This document shows positions 8,373 through 17,627 of a DNA stretch of 41,047 bases, piece after piece; positions within the stretch are counted from its first letter, which is position 1, and each line of letters begins with the position of its first letter. The DNA is from Lachnospiraceae bacterium (GTDB taxonomy: Bacteria; Bacillota; Clostridia; Lachnospirales; Lachnospiraceae). The stretch lies in contig JAFUAE010000087.1 in the NCBI GenBank assembly GCA_017460845.1, forward strand, positions 1-41,047. The letters run 5' to 3'. The notes under the pieces were generated by a model, which worked only from the letters and a program-made list of their open reading frames with translations, was not told the DNA's origin and made no database searches. A program made the position numbers and the translations under genes.

Positions 8373-8675
8373 TTATTTCTTCTTTTTCTTAGCCGGCTTC
8401 TTAACGTTGACTGCTTCCTTGAGAGCCTTAGCTGTTGTAAACTTAACAACCTTGCAAGCTGCAGACTTCATGTTCTCGCCGGTACGCGGATTGCGAACGA
8501 TTCTCTCAGCTCTCTCATTGACCTTGAAGGATCCCAGCTCCGGAAGCTGAACCTTTCCGCCGTCCTGAAGCTCTTTTGTGACTGCTGCGGTAAGAGCCTT
8601 GATCGTAGCCTCGATATCCTTCTTGGTAATTCCTGTTTCCTTTGCGATTGCTGTTACAAGTTCACCTTTATTCAT
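8373..8675 (-). CDS. hup: HU-family DNA-binding protein
   Basis: The 100-residue protein matches HU: the N-terminal MNKGELVTAIAKETGITKKD, the conserved LPELGSFKV, and the arm RNPRTGENMKSAA. A lysine-only tail (PAKKKKK) extends it about 10 residues past a standard HU. HU bends and compacts DNA as a dimer. GGAGG lies 7 bases before the ATG, and a strong promoter lies 45-70 bases upstream. It is the first gene of the transcript that continues to ftsH. Confidence 0.97.
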   Translation of the reverse strand: MNKGELVTAIAKETGITKKDIEATIKALTAAVTKELQDGGKVQLPELGSFKVNERAERIVRNPRTGENMKSAACKVVKFTTAKALKEAVNVKKPAKKKKK

Positions 8676-8717
8676 GATAATTCCTCCATAAAAAGATAAA
8701 AAGTTACCTTATTTAAA

Positions 8718-8746
8718 AATATAAAAGCTTTGATTTGGATTGTCAA
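8718..8746 (-). promoter_or_regulatory. Strong sigma-A type promoter of the hup operon
   Basis: TTGACA (8741-8746) and TATATT (8718-8723), read on the minus strand, are separated by exactly 17 bases. The leader to the hup ATG is about 35-40 bases and contains the GGAGG ribosome site. Confidence 0.85.
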
Positions 8747-8796
8747 GGCAAAAACCCATAAAAATGGCTTAAATAAAGGAGATTCTGTCATTTTTC

Positions 8797-8819
8797 AGCC
8801 GGGACGCCCAAGCCCGGCT
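8797..8819. repeat. Hairpin just after mfd
   Basis: AGCCGGG (8797-8803) and CCCGGCT (8813-8819) form a 7-bp stem. It starts 3 bases past the mfd stop, but no T run follows on the minus strand, so termination would need help. Its core (GGGACGCCCAAGCCC) resembles a hairpin in the metY leader near 38111-38137. Confidence 0.6.
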
Positions 8820-8821
8820 CC

Positions 8822-11800
8822 TCATCCTCTGATCAGCGGTTCTATGATCTCGGCTGCCTTGCGCATCATATAGGACGGACCGTGATAGCCGGCCTTCTCA
8901 TCCTGGTAGACGAACCGCGGATTCTGGCCGCGCATGAATTTGAGGCGGCCGCGCTCCTTTTCGATCACCTTCGGGATCATGTCCACATTGATGTCTGCGC
9001 GCGGATGCATTGCCATATTGATCATGCCGCCCCGGATCGTAAGATCCGTGATATAGGCTCTTCTTGCTTTCTCCTTGAGGAGGACGATTTCCAGAAGCGC
9101 GCTGACCTCCTTCGGAATATCCCCGTAGCGGTCAATGAGCTCGTCCTGCATATCCTGGTATTCCGCTTCGGTGCGGATCTCGGCGATCCGTTTGTAGATG
9201 TCCAGCTTCTGATACTCGTTCGGGATGTATTCCGGCGGGATATAGGCATCGATATCGCATTCGATGTTGGTGGAAATGTCAGCGCTCTCCTCCTGCCCGC
9301 CGTTCAAAAGACGTACGGCCTTCGAAAGGAGCTTGCAGTAGAGGTCGTAGCCGACTGCCTGCATCTGGCCGTGCTGCTCGGCGCCGAGAACATTTCCCGC
9401 TCCTCTGATCTCCAGGTCGCGCATCGCGATCTTGACGCCGGCGCCGAACTCCGTAAATTCCCGGATCGCCTTGAGACGCTTTTCCGCTTCCTCCGAAAGC
9501 ACCTTGTCCTTGCGGTACATCAGAAAGGCGTAGGCCGTCCTGTTGGAGCGGCCGACTCTGCCCCTCAGCTGGTAGAGCTGGCTTAAGCCCATGCGCTCCG
9601 CGCCGTCCACGATCAGGGTGTTGGCGTTGGGGATATCCAGCCCGGTCTCAACGATCGTCGTGGAGACGAGGACGTCGATCTCGCCGCTGACAAACTCCAT
9701 CATGATGTCCTCGAGCTCCCGCTCGTTCATCTGCCCGTGGGCGTATTCGATGCGCGCCTCCGGGAGGACAGCCCTCAGGTGATCCGTCTTTTCCGCGATC
9801 CCCTGGACACGGTTGTACACATAAAAGACCTGGCCGTTGCGCATCAGCTCCCTGCTGATGGCTTCGCGCGCAAACTCGTCATTGTATTCCATGACGTAGG
9901 TCTGGATCGGCACCCTGTCAAACGGCGGCTCCTCCAGCGTGGAAAGGTCCCGGATGCCGCTCAGCGACATGTGCAGCGTGCGGGGGATCGGCGTCGCCGT
10001 CAGGGACAGCACGTCCAGATCCGTTTTGAGCTGCTTGATCTTTTCCTTGTGCGCCACGCCGAAGCGCTGTTCCTCATCGATGATCAGCAGGCCCGGGTCC
10101 TTAAAGCCCACATCCGCGGACAGCAGGCGGTGTGTGCCGATGACAATGTCAATGGCCCCGCTTTTGAGCTTTTCCGCCGTCTTTTTATTCTGGTCCGAGG
10201 TACGGAAGCGGGACATCATGGCGATTTTTACCGGATAGCGTCCCAGCCTGTCGACGAAGGTATTGTAATGCTGCTGGGCCAGGATGGTGGTCGGGACCAG
10301 GAAAATGACCTGCTTTCCGTCCTGCACTGCCTTAAATGCAGCGCGGATCGCGATCTCGGTCTTGCCGAAGCCGACGTCCCCGCAGATCAGGCGGTCCATG
10401 ATCCGGCCGCTCTCCATGTCTGCCTTGACGGCTGCGATCGCGTTCAGCTGGTCCTCGGTCTCCTCGTAGGGGAAAAGCTCCTCGAACTCCCGCTGCCAGA
10501 CTGTGTCGCGGCTGTAGCGGAAGCCTTTGCCGTTCAGCCGTTTCGCGTAGAGCATGATCAGCTCCTTCGCAATGTCGCTGACCGCCCTGGTGACGCGCAG
10601 CCTTGTTTTCTGCCATTCCACGCCGTTCAGCTTATTGAGCCTCGGCTTTTTGGCATTGCTGTCCGCATATTTCTGGATCAGGTCCAGCCTTGTCGCCGGC
10701 AGGTAGAGGCTGCCGCCGTCCTGGTATTCGATCCGGATATAGTCCTTGCCGATGTTTTCCCTGACGATATGCTCGAGTCCGCGGTAAATGCCGATGCCGT
10801 GTTCTTCGTGCACGACATAATCCCCGTAGTTGAGCTCGTTCAGGGAGATCAGCTTGTCTCCCTCGTATTTCTTTTTCTTCTTTTTCTTTTTGCGGATATT
10901 GCCGGAACCGAACATGTCCGATTCGGTCATCAGGGCGTACTTGATTTCGGGGTACAGGAAGCCCTGGCGCAGGTTTCCGCAAATCACCTCGGTGGTACCG
11001 GGCTGCAATTCCCGGGTCCGCTCGCCGAGGCTGCCTGCAGCAGTGCCTGCGCCGGCGGAGTTGTTTTCGCCGGCAGGTGCCTGTCCTGCGCCGGAAGCAT
11101 TTGCATCCTGATCACCCGCGGCAGGCGCAGCATCCTCCTCAAGGTCCGGACAATAGGCGCGGATCTCATATTCCCGAAGCTCCGCAGCCAGGCGCGAGGT
11201 CCTGGTCCTCGAAGGCGTCAGGACCGTGATGCGGTAGCCCTGCTTTTCATAATTCCGGATATCGCTGATCAGCTTTTCAAAGCTGTCTTTATAATTGCCG
11301 GCAGCCGCCGTACGGAAATGAAAATCCTTCTGCGCGCCGAATTCCTTAAGCGATTCATCGAGTCCCGCGATCAGCAGTGTCCTTCTGCTGCAGAGCGCCT
11401 CCATAGTCTGAGCCGCGGAGAAAATATCCTCCGCCATCTGCCCCTCGTTCAGGATCCCTTTTTCAAGCCGGCGCTGCACGCTTTCGGCAAACTCCGCCTC
11501 CATCATTTCCGCATAGGCTTTGACCCTGTTGGGATCATCCACGACGACCAGGTCCGTGTCCCTGAAATAGGTCGGAAGGGATACGGATGCGGGGCCGGAC
11601 GCGGAACCGGTTGCGGGGCCGGACGCGGGGCCGGACGCATTTCCGGCACCCGTACCTGCATTTTCCGCCGGATAGATCTCAATTTCCGAAACCCGGTCGA
11701 TCGACCTCTGCGAGGCCAGATCGAAGCTGCGGATCGTATCGATCTCATCGTCGAAGAATTCAATGCGGTAAGGCTCCTCCATTGTCATCGGATAGATGTC

Positions 11801-12334
11801 GACGATGCCGCCGCGGACCGTGTATTCGCCGATTGCCGTGACCTCCGCCGCATGATGGTAGCCCAGCTTTGTCAGTGTCCTGCTCAGGTTGACCGTAGAG
11901 ATCACCATGCCTTCAAAAAGCCTGAGCTTTTCCTCCGCCACGGCCTCTCTCGGCCGGATCTTCTCCATCAGGGCGTCCGCAGTCGTGACCAGCACGCCGC
12001 TTTCATCCTCGATCAGGTGCTTGAGCGCGTCCATGCGCTGGTTGCTGATAAAGCTCCCGTGAATGTCGGAGCTGTAGAACAGCAGGTCCTTTGCCGGATA
12101 CTGCCAGACGCTCTTATGGAAATTGCGCAGGTCCTCGGCTGCCGCCGTCACCGCGCGCTCGTCGGGCGCGACATACAGCATCCAGCCCGGCTTCCCGCTG
12201 CCCTTTAAGAGCTCGGAAACCAGCTGGATCTTCTGGGATTCCATACATCCGGATACGCTGAAAGGAGCGGAAGCATTTGACAGCTCCCGCTCTAATTCCC
12301 GAAAGGTATTCAGTTGCCTGACCGCATTATACAT
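8822..12334 (-). CDS. mfd: Transcription-repair coupling factor Mfd
   Basis: Mfd removes RNA polymerase stalled at DNA lesions and recruits UvrA. The 1170-residue protein has the N-terminal UvrB-like region, the RNA polymerase interaction domain (YGDYVVHEEHGIGIYRGLEHI, split around residue 520) and the translocase with Walker A GDVGFGKTE, DEEQRFGV and ETGLDIPNANT. Two Gly/Ala/Ser/Pro-rich insertions (about 11580-11650 and 11030-11120 on the DNA) and an eight-lysine run before the RID are unusual. I choose the ATG at 12334 (MYNAVRQLNTF) because homology begins there. The frame is open to a TTG at 12409. No clear ribosome site is seen. It follows pth, as in Bacillus. Confidence 0.97.
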   Translation of the reverse strand: MYNAVRQLNTFRELERELSNASAPFSVSGCMESQKIQLVSELLKGSGKPGWMLYVAPDERAVTAAAEDLRNFHKSVWQYPAKDLLFYSSDIHGSFISNQRMDALKHLIEDESGVLVTTADALMEKIRPREAVAEEKLRLFEGMVISTVNLSRTLTKLGYHHAAEVTAIGEYTVRGGIVDIYPMTMEEPYRIEFFDDEIDTIRSFDLASQRSIDRVSEIEIYPAENAGTGAGNASGPASGPATGSASGPASVSLPTYFRDTDLVVVDDPNRVKAYAEMMEAEFAESVQRRLEKGILNEGQMAEDIFSAAQTMEALCSRRTLLIAGLDESLKEFGAQKDFHFRTAAAGNYKDSFEKLISDIRNYEKQGYRITVLTPSRTRTSRLAAELREYEIRAYCPDLEEDAAPAAGDQDANASGAGQAPAGENNSAGAGTAAGSLGERTRELQPGTTEVICGNLRQGFLYPEIKYALMTESDMFGSGNIRKKKKKKKKYEGDKLISLNELNYGDYVVHEEHGIGIYRGLEHIVRENIGKDYIRIEYQDGGSLYLPATRLDLIQKYADSNAKKPRLNKLNGVEWQKTRLRVTRAVSDIAKELIMLYAKRLNGKGFRYSRDTVWQREFEELFPYEETEDQLNAIAAVKADMESGRIMDRLICGDVGFGKTEIAIRAAFKAVQDGKQVIFLVPTTILAQQHYNTFVDRLGRYPVKIAMMSRFRTSDQNKKTAEKLKSGAIDIVIGTHRLLSADVGFKDPGLLIIDEEQRFGVAHKEKIKQLKTDLDVLSLTATPIPRTLHMSLSGIRDLSTLEEPPFDRVPIQTYVMEYNDEFAREAISRELMRNGQVFYVYNRVQGIAEKTDHLRAVLPEARIEYAHGQMNERELEDIMMEFVSGEIDVLVSTTIVETGLDIPNANTLIVDGAERMGLSQLYQLRGRVGRSNRTAYAFLMYRKDKVLSEEAEKRLKAIREFTEFGAGVKIAMRDLEIRGAGNVLGAEQHGQMQAVGYDLYCKLLSKAVRLLNGGQEESADISTNIECDIDAYIPPEYIPNEYQKLDIYKRIAEIRTEAEYQDMQDELIDRYGDIPKEVSALLEIVLLKEKARRAYITDLTIRGGMINMAMHPRADINVDMIPKVIEKERGRLKFMRGQNPRFVYQDEKAGYHGPSYMMRKAAEIIEPLIRG

Positions 12335-12433
12335 AATAAGCTTATGCTTTATTTGTTCAAATTTCCATTTTGCTGTAAATAGCCAAAAAAGGACGACTGT
12401 AAATGGCAATCCGACAGTTTTTCTCTGTCCGGG

Positions 12434-13051
12434 TCAGGCTTCGTTCGCCGGATCCGGCTCCGAATCCGGGCTCTTCGGCGCCAGGTCGATCCCATTGTAG
12501 CGGTTCATCGCCTCCACAGTCCCATGCTCCGCAATGCAGAGCGCGGCATCCGCCGCCGCATCAAAGATCCTGTCCATGACCTGGCGGTCGTCGGCGCTGA
12601 ACTTGCCGAGTACATGGGCGATCATATCCTTTTCCGCCTTGTCCCCGATCCCGATCCGCACTCTCGGAAAGGCATCGGTCCCCAGCTGGGCGATGATATT
12701 TTTCATGCCGTTGTGACCGCCTGCGGAACCGCCCGCGCGGATGCGCATCCTGCCGCACTCGAAATTGACATCGTCAAAGAGCACAATGATATGATCCGGC
12801 TCGATCCGGTAAAAGCCCGCTGCCGTCGCAACAGATTCCCCGGACAGATTCATATAGGTCTGAGGCTTGAGCAGCAGATATTTTCTGCCGCCGTAATTGA
12901 CCGAAGCGAGCAGACCCTTGAATTTCTTTTCCTGTATACGGACGCCGAGCTTTTCCGCCAGTCTGTCGATTGCCCTGAAGCCCGCATTGTGTCTGGTCTC
13001 TTCGTACTTTTTATCGGGGTTTCCGAGCCCCGCAATCAGAAATGTTTCCAT
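12434..13051 (-). CDS. pth: Peptidyl-tRNA hydrolase
   Basis: Pth frees tRNA from peptidyl-tRNA that drops off ribosomes. The 205-residue protein carries the family blocks: GLGNPDKKYEETRHNAGF with catalytic His about residue 21, LLLKPQTYMNLSG, and DDVNFECGRMRIR leading to GGSAGGHNGMKNI. A Pro/Asp/Ala tail extends the C-terminus slightly. The ribosome site is poor. The stop is 99 bases before mfd, with a small hairpin (CCGGACAG/CTGTCGG) just past it. Confidence 0.97.
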   Translation of the reverse strand: METFLIAGLGNPDKKYEETRHNAGFRAIDRLAEKLGVRIQEKKFKGLLASVNYGGRKYLLLKPQTYMNLSGESVATAAGFYRIEPDHIIVLFDDVNFECGRMRIRAGGSAGGHNGMKNIIAQLGTDAFPRVRIGIGDKAEKDMIAHVLGKFSADDRQVMDRIFDAAADAALCIAEHGTVEAMNRYNGIDLAPKSPDSEPDPANEA

Positions 13052-13140
13052 ATAAATGTAAATGACTCTGAGGTCTGTGGCCTCAATGATAAAGTTACTG
13101 GTTTGCCGGACCGGCGCAGGTACGATTCAGCCGGCCGGGA

Positions 13141-14547
13141 TCAGGGCTGCGTGTATCCGCCCGTCGCCAGGATCGACTTTGCCACGCAGATCCCGTTTGC
13201 ACTCGCCTGCTGGAGGCCTCTGGTAATGGAGGCGCCGTCTCCCATGGCGCGCAGTCCCCTGACAGAGGTCCTGAACTCCTTATCCACAACGACCTTGTTG
13301 GAATAGAACTTGACCTCAACGCCGTAGAGCAGCGTCTCGGTGGAAGCAATACCGGGCGTGATCTTGTCCAGGGCAAAAAGCATTTCCTTAATATCGGTCA
13401 TGATCCGGTACGGCAGCACAAGACTTAAGTCTCCCGGCACCGCGTCCTTCAGCGTCGGCACCAGATTGCTGCGGAACAGGCGCTCCTCAGTGGTGCGGCG
13501 TCCTCTCAGGAAATCTCCGAAGGTCTGCACCATGATCCTGCCGTCGCAGAGCATATTGGAAAGTCTTGCAACATGCTTGCCGTATTCGATCGGCGTTTTG
13601 AAGGGCTTCGTAAAGTTCTTGGATACGAGCAGGGCGAAATTGGTATTTTCCGTCTTCATATCGTGGGACTTGTAGGCATGTCCGTTAACGACCGCCAGCC
13701 CGTCGTCATAATACTCGGTCGCGACCTCTCCGGACGGGTTGGTACAGAAGGTACGCACCCTGTCGTCAAAGGTCGGCGTCTGGTAGATCAGCTTGGCCTC
13801 ATACAGGTTTTTATTCAGGAAATCCATGATCTCATCGCGGACCTCGACTCTGACGCCGATGTCCACGGTGCCGACCTTTGTCTCGATCCCGTGCATATCG
13901 CAGATCTTCGAGAACCAGTCGGAGCCCTCGCGTCCGATGCCGGCCGCAATTTCGTCTGCCAGATAAGTCTCGCCATGGTCAGTCACAATACCTTTGGCCG
14001 TGCCGTCTTCAATGATAATGTCGGTGACCATGGTGTTGAATTTCATTTCCACGCCCTTGTCGAGCAGGTACTGCTGGATCCTTGCGTAGATCTTATAGCC
14101 CTCTTCCGTGCCGAGATGCCTGATCGGGCATTCGACAAGCTTCAGGCCTGCCGTGATCGCTCTCCGGCGGATCTCCGCGAGCTCCGCCTGCTTATCGACG
14201 CCGTAGACATTTGTATCCGCACCGAACTTGAGGTAGATCGCATCCGACTCCCCGATCAGCTTCTTTGCCTCATCATAACCGAGGATCTCGGGCAGATTGC
14301 CCCCGACATCCGGAGAGAGGGAGAGCTTGCCGTCCGAAAAGGCGCCCGCGCCGGCAAAGCCCGTGGTGATATTGCAGGGCTTGCAGCCCATGCAGCGGCC
14401 GGTGACGCGCTTCGGGCAGCTTCTGTGCTCGATCGCGCGGCCCTTTTCGATCATCAGGATCTTCATGTCCGGCTTTGAGTTGATCAGCTCGTAGGCACAG
14501 AAAATACCAGACGGACCCGCTCCTATAATAATGACATCGTATTTCAT
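13141..14547 (-). CDS. FAD-dependent oxidoreductase of the COG2509 type
   Basis: The 468-residue flavoprotein has the N-terminal dinucleotide site VIIIGAGPSGIFCAYEL. A cysteine cluster follows (CPKRVTGRCMGCKPC, about residues 44-58). The family stretch TTGFAGAGAFSDGKLSL comes next, and the C-terminal GDGASITRGLQQASANG closes the FAD site. The reaction is not known for this family. The ATG at 14547 overlaps the yhaN-like stop by 4 bases (ATGA), so translation is coupled. The frame is open further upstream into that gene, but those residues are not flavoprotein-like. It precedes pth in the same direction. Confidence 0.88.
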   Translation of the reverse strand: MKYDVIIIGAGPSGIFCAYELINSKPDMKILMIEKGRAIEHRSCPKRVTGRCMGCKPCNITTGFAGAGAFSDGKLSLSPDVGGNLPEILGYDEAKKLIGESDAIYLKFGADTNVYGVDKQAELAEIRRRAITAGLKLVECPIRHLGTEEGYKIYARIQQYLLDKGVEMKFNTMVTDIIIEDGTAKGIVTDHGETYLADEIAAGIGREGSDWFSKICDMHGIETKVGTVDIGVRVEVRDEIMDFLNKNLYEAKLIYQTPTFDDRVRTFCTNPSGEVATEYYDDGLAVVNGHAYKSHDMKTENTNFALLVSKNFTKPFKTPIEYGKHVARLSNMLCDGRIMVQTFGDFLRGRRTTEERLFRSNLVPTLKDAVPGDLSLVLPYRIMTDIKEMLFALDKITPGIASTETLLYGVEVKFYSNKVVVDKEFRTSVRGLRAMGDGASITRGLQQASANGICVAKSILATGGYTQP

Positions 14548-16367
14548 GTAAGTACCGCTTTCGAATAAGGAACGCCGAGCGCCTCCAGTGTGCTCTCCTC
14601 CCGCTTCTGGCAGGTGAAGATCAGCAGCTGTCCGCGGTAGCATTCGGAAAGGAATTTCAACGAGGATGTAAGCCTCTGTTCATCATACAGATTGAAGCTG
14701 TCATCCAGGATCAGCGGCAGCGGATCGTCCTCGCCCGCAATAAACCGGATCGTGGCCAGTCTGATCGCGAGATAGGCCTGGTCCGCCGTACCGGCGCTGA
14801 GATCGTTGACAGAGATCATGCCGTCCCCGCTGTTGAGGCTGATATCATAATTGACGCCGGCATTGATGCTGTTGTATGCCCCGTCCGTGAACTCGGAGAG
14901 CATACCCGAGGCTGCGCTGTTAATATAGGTGCCGGCAGCGCTGCGGATCTGTGATGCCAGATCCGTCAGGGTTTCCTCCGCCAGCTCTACTGATTCGATT
15001 TCTTCGCGGAGCTTATTGTTGTCCCTGACCTTTTTATCAAGAGACGCTGCGCGAAGCTGCAGCTGACTGAGCCTTGAAAGGGTTTCCTCCACCTTCTCCC
15101 TGGTCTGCTGCTGGGTCTCCAGATCATTGAGGCAGACCGCGTATTCACGGTTGATCCGCTCACGGTCAGCGGCATATTGCTGCTGCCTGTCCTTGAGCTC
15201 AGCCACCTTTGCGGCAAGCTGCCGGGATTCCTCAATGAACACCCGGAAAAGGTTCACGCGGTCCTCATCGGCACCGTCAAATTCAATATAATCGGAAAGC
15301 CTCTCCTGCGCGCCGAGCCTTGCAGCATTTGCAGCTTTTTTCCTTCCGGAATGCGTACGCAGGCACGCGATTGCAGCCAGAAGCAGAATGACCGCCGCAA
15401 GGACGAAGACCAGGAGCATGTCCTGCTTCTGCAGGACCCAGGGCGCAGCTGCAGAACCGGCCGCCCCGACCAGGAACAGCACCGCGAGAATGAGCGGCAG
15501 CTTTCCTTCTGCCTTAGCCTGCAGTCCCATGTAATCGGCGTAGGCATTTTCCACCGATTCAGAAGCTTCACTGACCTCTTCCATGCCTGAAAATCCGCGT
15601 TCCCGCAGCTTTTCTTCCGTTTCGGTCAGCTCCTCCTGATTGCCCAGGGCCCGCTCGTAAAGCTGGTCGCTTTCAAGGCGGATACGGCTGACCGCATCCT
15701 TATACTGCGGGATCTGGTTTTCATTTTCCGGAAGGCTGAGTTCCTGCTCGATCCGCCGGATCTCACCGAGCACGACATTGTGCTCCTTTGCCGCCTCCTC
15801 GTCGATCTGCGCCTCCAGGGCGCTTTTTTTATTCTGAAGCAGCTCGATCGCACGATCCGCATCCAGATCCGGATTCATCGTGCCGCTGACATTGGAAGCA
15901 TATTTCCTGAGCTCCGCCGCCAGGTCCCGCTGTGTTGCGGCGCCCAGCTGCCCGGAGCTCACCGTATTGACATAGGCCGTCTCGCTGAGTCCGTTCAGGA
16001 AGCGGTCCATCAGCTGCTGCGGCTCCTCGCAGGGCACCGGGCCCTGTTCCGTGATCCGGCTGACCGAAAGATCGTCCGGCGCTTTATTGAAATTTCTTTC
16101 GATTAAATAGCGCGCATTGTCAAATTCGATCTCCATGCTGCCGCCGTATTCTTCCGGATTCTTCCACGGCCGCATACGCTCGTAAACCGACTTCAGGCCC
16201 AGGCGCTTTTTGGTCGAGGCACCGTAGAACATGGAACGGATAAACAGGTGCAGCGTGGTTTTTCCGGCCTCATTGTGTCCGAAAAAGACCGTGAGCTTTC
16301 CGTCCGGCTCGATATCAAATCCGTGAAGCCGTCCAAATCCGTCTATGTGAATCTTTATGATTTTCAC
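14544..16367 (-). CDS. SbcC/YhaN-like ATPase with two membrane segments
   Basis: The 607-residue SMC/Rad50-type protein has Walker A GHNEAGKTT (30-38), long coiled-coil arms, an ABC signature LSAGTADQAY near 525, and Walker B LPLILDDSF near 555. Two hydrophobic helices (about 290-311 and 316-336) interrupt the coiled coil where SbcC has its hinge, so the arms may be anchored in the membrane. It starts with GTG at 16367 after a good AGGAGG and overlaps the stop of its partner by 4 bases. The pair resembles Bacillus YhaN/YhaO, linked to DNA processing. Since the partner looks catalytically dead, nuclease activity is doubtful. Confidence 0.85.
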   Translation of the reverse strand: MKIIKIHIDGFGRLHGFDIEPDGKLTVFFGHNEAGKTTLHLFIRSMFYGASTKKRLGLKSVYERMRPWKNPEEYGGSMEIEFDNARYLIERNFNKAPDDLSVSRITEQGPVPCEEPQQLMDRFLNGLSETAYVNTVSSGQLGAATQRDLAAELRKYASNVSGTMNPDLDADRAIELLQNKKSALEAQIDEEAAKEHNVVLGEIRRIEQELSLPENENQIPQYKDAVSRIRLESDQLYERALGNQEELTETEEKLRERGFSGMEEVSEASESVENAYADYMGLQAKAEGKLPLILAVLFLVGAAGSAAAPWVLQKQDMLLVFVLAAVILLLAAIACLRTHSGRKKAANAARLGAQERLSDYIEFDGADEDRVNLFRVFIEESRQLAAKVAELKDRQQQYAADRERINREYAVCLNDLETQQQTREKVEETLSRLSQLQLRAASLDKKVRDNNKLREEIESVELAEETLTDLASQIRSAAGTYINSAASGMLSEFTDGAYNSINAGVNYDISLNSGDGMISVNDLSAGTADQAYLAIRLATIRFIAGEDDPLPLILDDSFNLYDEQRLTSSLKFLSECYRGQLLIFTCQKREESTLEALGVPYSKAVLT

Positions 16368-17458
16368 CGGCTCACCTCCTGCTTTCCCGTACTGTGCAGA
16401 AGCGCATCCAGCCCGTAATACATCGCACGTTTTTCAACAGCAGACATTTCCTTTTTGTCGCTGACGATCCTGGAAATGTAGAAGCCGATCATGTCCTGCG
16501 GGTGCTCCGCAAACAGCGCCTGATAATCATATCCCGGTTCCGTTTCATCGATCACTTCGCTGATCCTGTATTTGCGCTTCAGTTCCCCGATCGTAAGATC
16601 CGCATCAGGCTCCCTGGTACCGGTGATCTTAAGACGGTAAATGTTGGCAACGCCGCGCTTTTCGATCTCACGGCTGACCAGCTTCTGTATCTCCTCCGCG
16701 GTCGTATCGGGACTGACACTGATCCGCAGGGGAATGTAGGAGGCTGCAGCCATCGGCTTAAACTCGATTTTTTCAAGTACGCCGGACCGGTCGGAGATCT
16801 CACCTTCAAGAATGCCGTGGGTGCCGTTATCACCCATAGAGTCCGGCTCAAAGTAACCGGGGCAGTGCGCGATCGCGGATATGATCCTGCTGCCGGGCCT
16901 GTCGCTTCCGACCGCAACATAGGAAAGCCCGACCCCGCTCAGCCCGTCAGCGATTTCACTGTCATCGCCAGATCTCAGCACCGCGATCCGGACCGGCATC
17001 GCATCTTCCGCCTCCGCACCCTTTCTGACCGCTTCGGCAAAATCCTGTATGGAAGCGCTGCCGTCCTCTGTCACGGAAGCCGCATAGACTTCCGTATGGA
17101 GATTTTCAAATACGATGCGCTGCACCTGTCCGCCAGTCACATAATGGACATGCTCCGGCCATGCGTAGCTCAGCAGCGGACTGCTTCGGCGCACGGGTTC
17201 GGTCTCGCCGGCAATGATTACAAACTGTCTTTCCGGAAAGCGGGAAAACTGTGCTTTCATCTTATCCAGCTCTGCCGTCGTCGGAACATGTGAGAACAGT
17301 CCGCCCGCGATCAGGACCAGGTCCGCGCCGTAGCGCTCGGATTCCCGGATGATCCTGACGAAGCCGTCCTCCAGCTCAAGACGGCGGTCACTTTCCCACG
17401 GGGTGCCGCTCTCGGAGCTGTTGCCGATTCTGATATCATTGAAATGAATAAATTTCAT
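16364..17458 (-). CDS. SbcD/YhaO-like metallophosphoesterase homologue, active site degenerate
   Basis: The 364-residue protein has the layout of the SbcD/Mre11 phosphoesterase fold (MKFIHFNDIRIG... DLVLIAGGLF... FVIIAGETEPV). However, the catalytic motifs have changed: DxH is D8-I-R10, GD is G52-G53, and GNHD is GETE (84-87). Later His motifs are not apparent. Metal-dependent nuclease activity is therefore unlikely, leaving a structural partner role for the adjacent ATPase. The two genes overlap by 4 bases. The ATG at 17458 has only a weak site (AAGAG). Confidence 0.8.
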   Translation of the reverse strand: MKFIHFNDIRIGNSSESGTPWESDRRLELEDGFVRIIRESERYGADLVLIAGGLFSHVPTTAELDKMKAQFSRFPERQFVIIAGETEPVRRSSPLLSYAWPEHVHYVTGGQVQRIVFENLHTEVYAASVTEDGSASIQDFAEAVRKGAEAEDAMPVRIAVLRSGDDSEIADGLSGVGLSYVAVGSDRPGSRIISAIAHCPGYFEPDSMGDNGTHGILEGEISDRSGVLEKIEFKPMAAASYIPLRISVSPDTTAEEIQKLVSREIEKRGVANIYRLKITGTREPDADLTIGELKRKYRISEVIDETEPGYDYQALFAEHPQDMIGFYISRIVSDKKEMSAVEKRAMYYGLDALLHSTGKQEVSR

Positions 17459-17491
17459 GCTTTGCTCTTTTCAGATGTGTTAATATCGGAC

Positions 17492-17614
17492 GCCGGGACG
17501 CTTCTACCCGGGTCCTCTCCCCACTCCGTGCCCGAATGATCTGAATGAAAGAACGGATCATTCGGGCACTGCGTATGGGGCAAACCCTCAGGCCCCGGGT
17601 TGAAACGTCCCGGC
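17492..17614. repeat. 123-bp nested palindromic element between asnS and the yhaO-like gene
   Basis: There are three matched arm pairs. GCCGGGACG (17492-17500) faces CGTCCCGGC (17606-17614). ACCCGGG (17506-17512) faces CCCGGGT (17594-17600). A perfect 14-base pair GTGCCCGAATGATC (17528-17541) faces its complement at 17556-17569. It fills most of the 169-base gap and starts 13 bases past the asnS stop, so it may end or protect the asnS message. No T run follows. Confidence 0.8.
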
Positions 17615-17627
17615 TGAATAACAATAT

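Noticed and set aside
9737-12208. 823-codon plus-strand open frame opposite mfd
   Set aside because: Mfd is unmistakable on the minus strand, and the plus-strand protein shows no domain or ribosome site.
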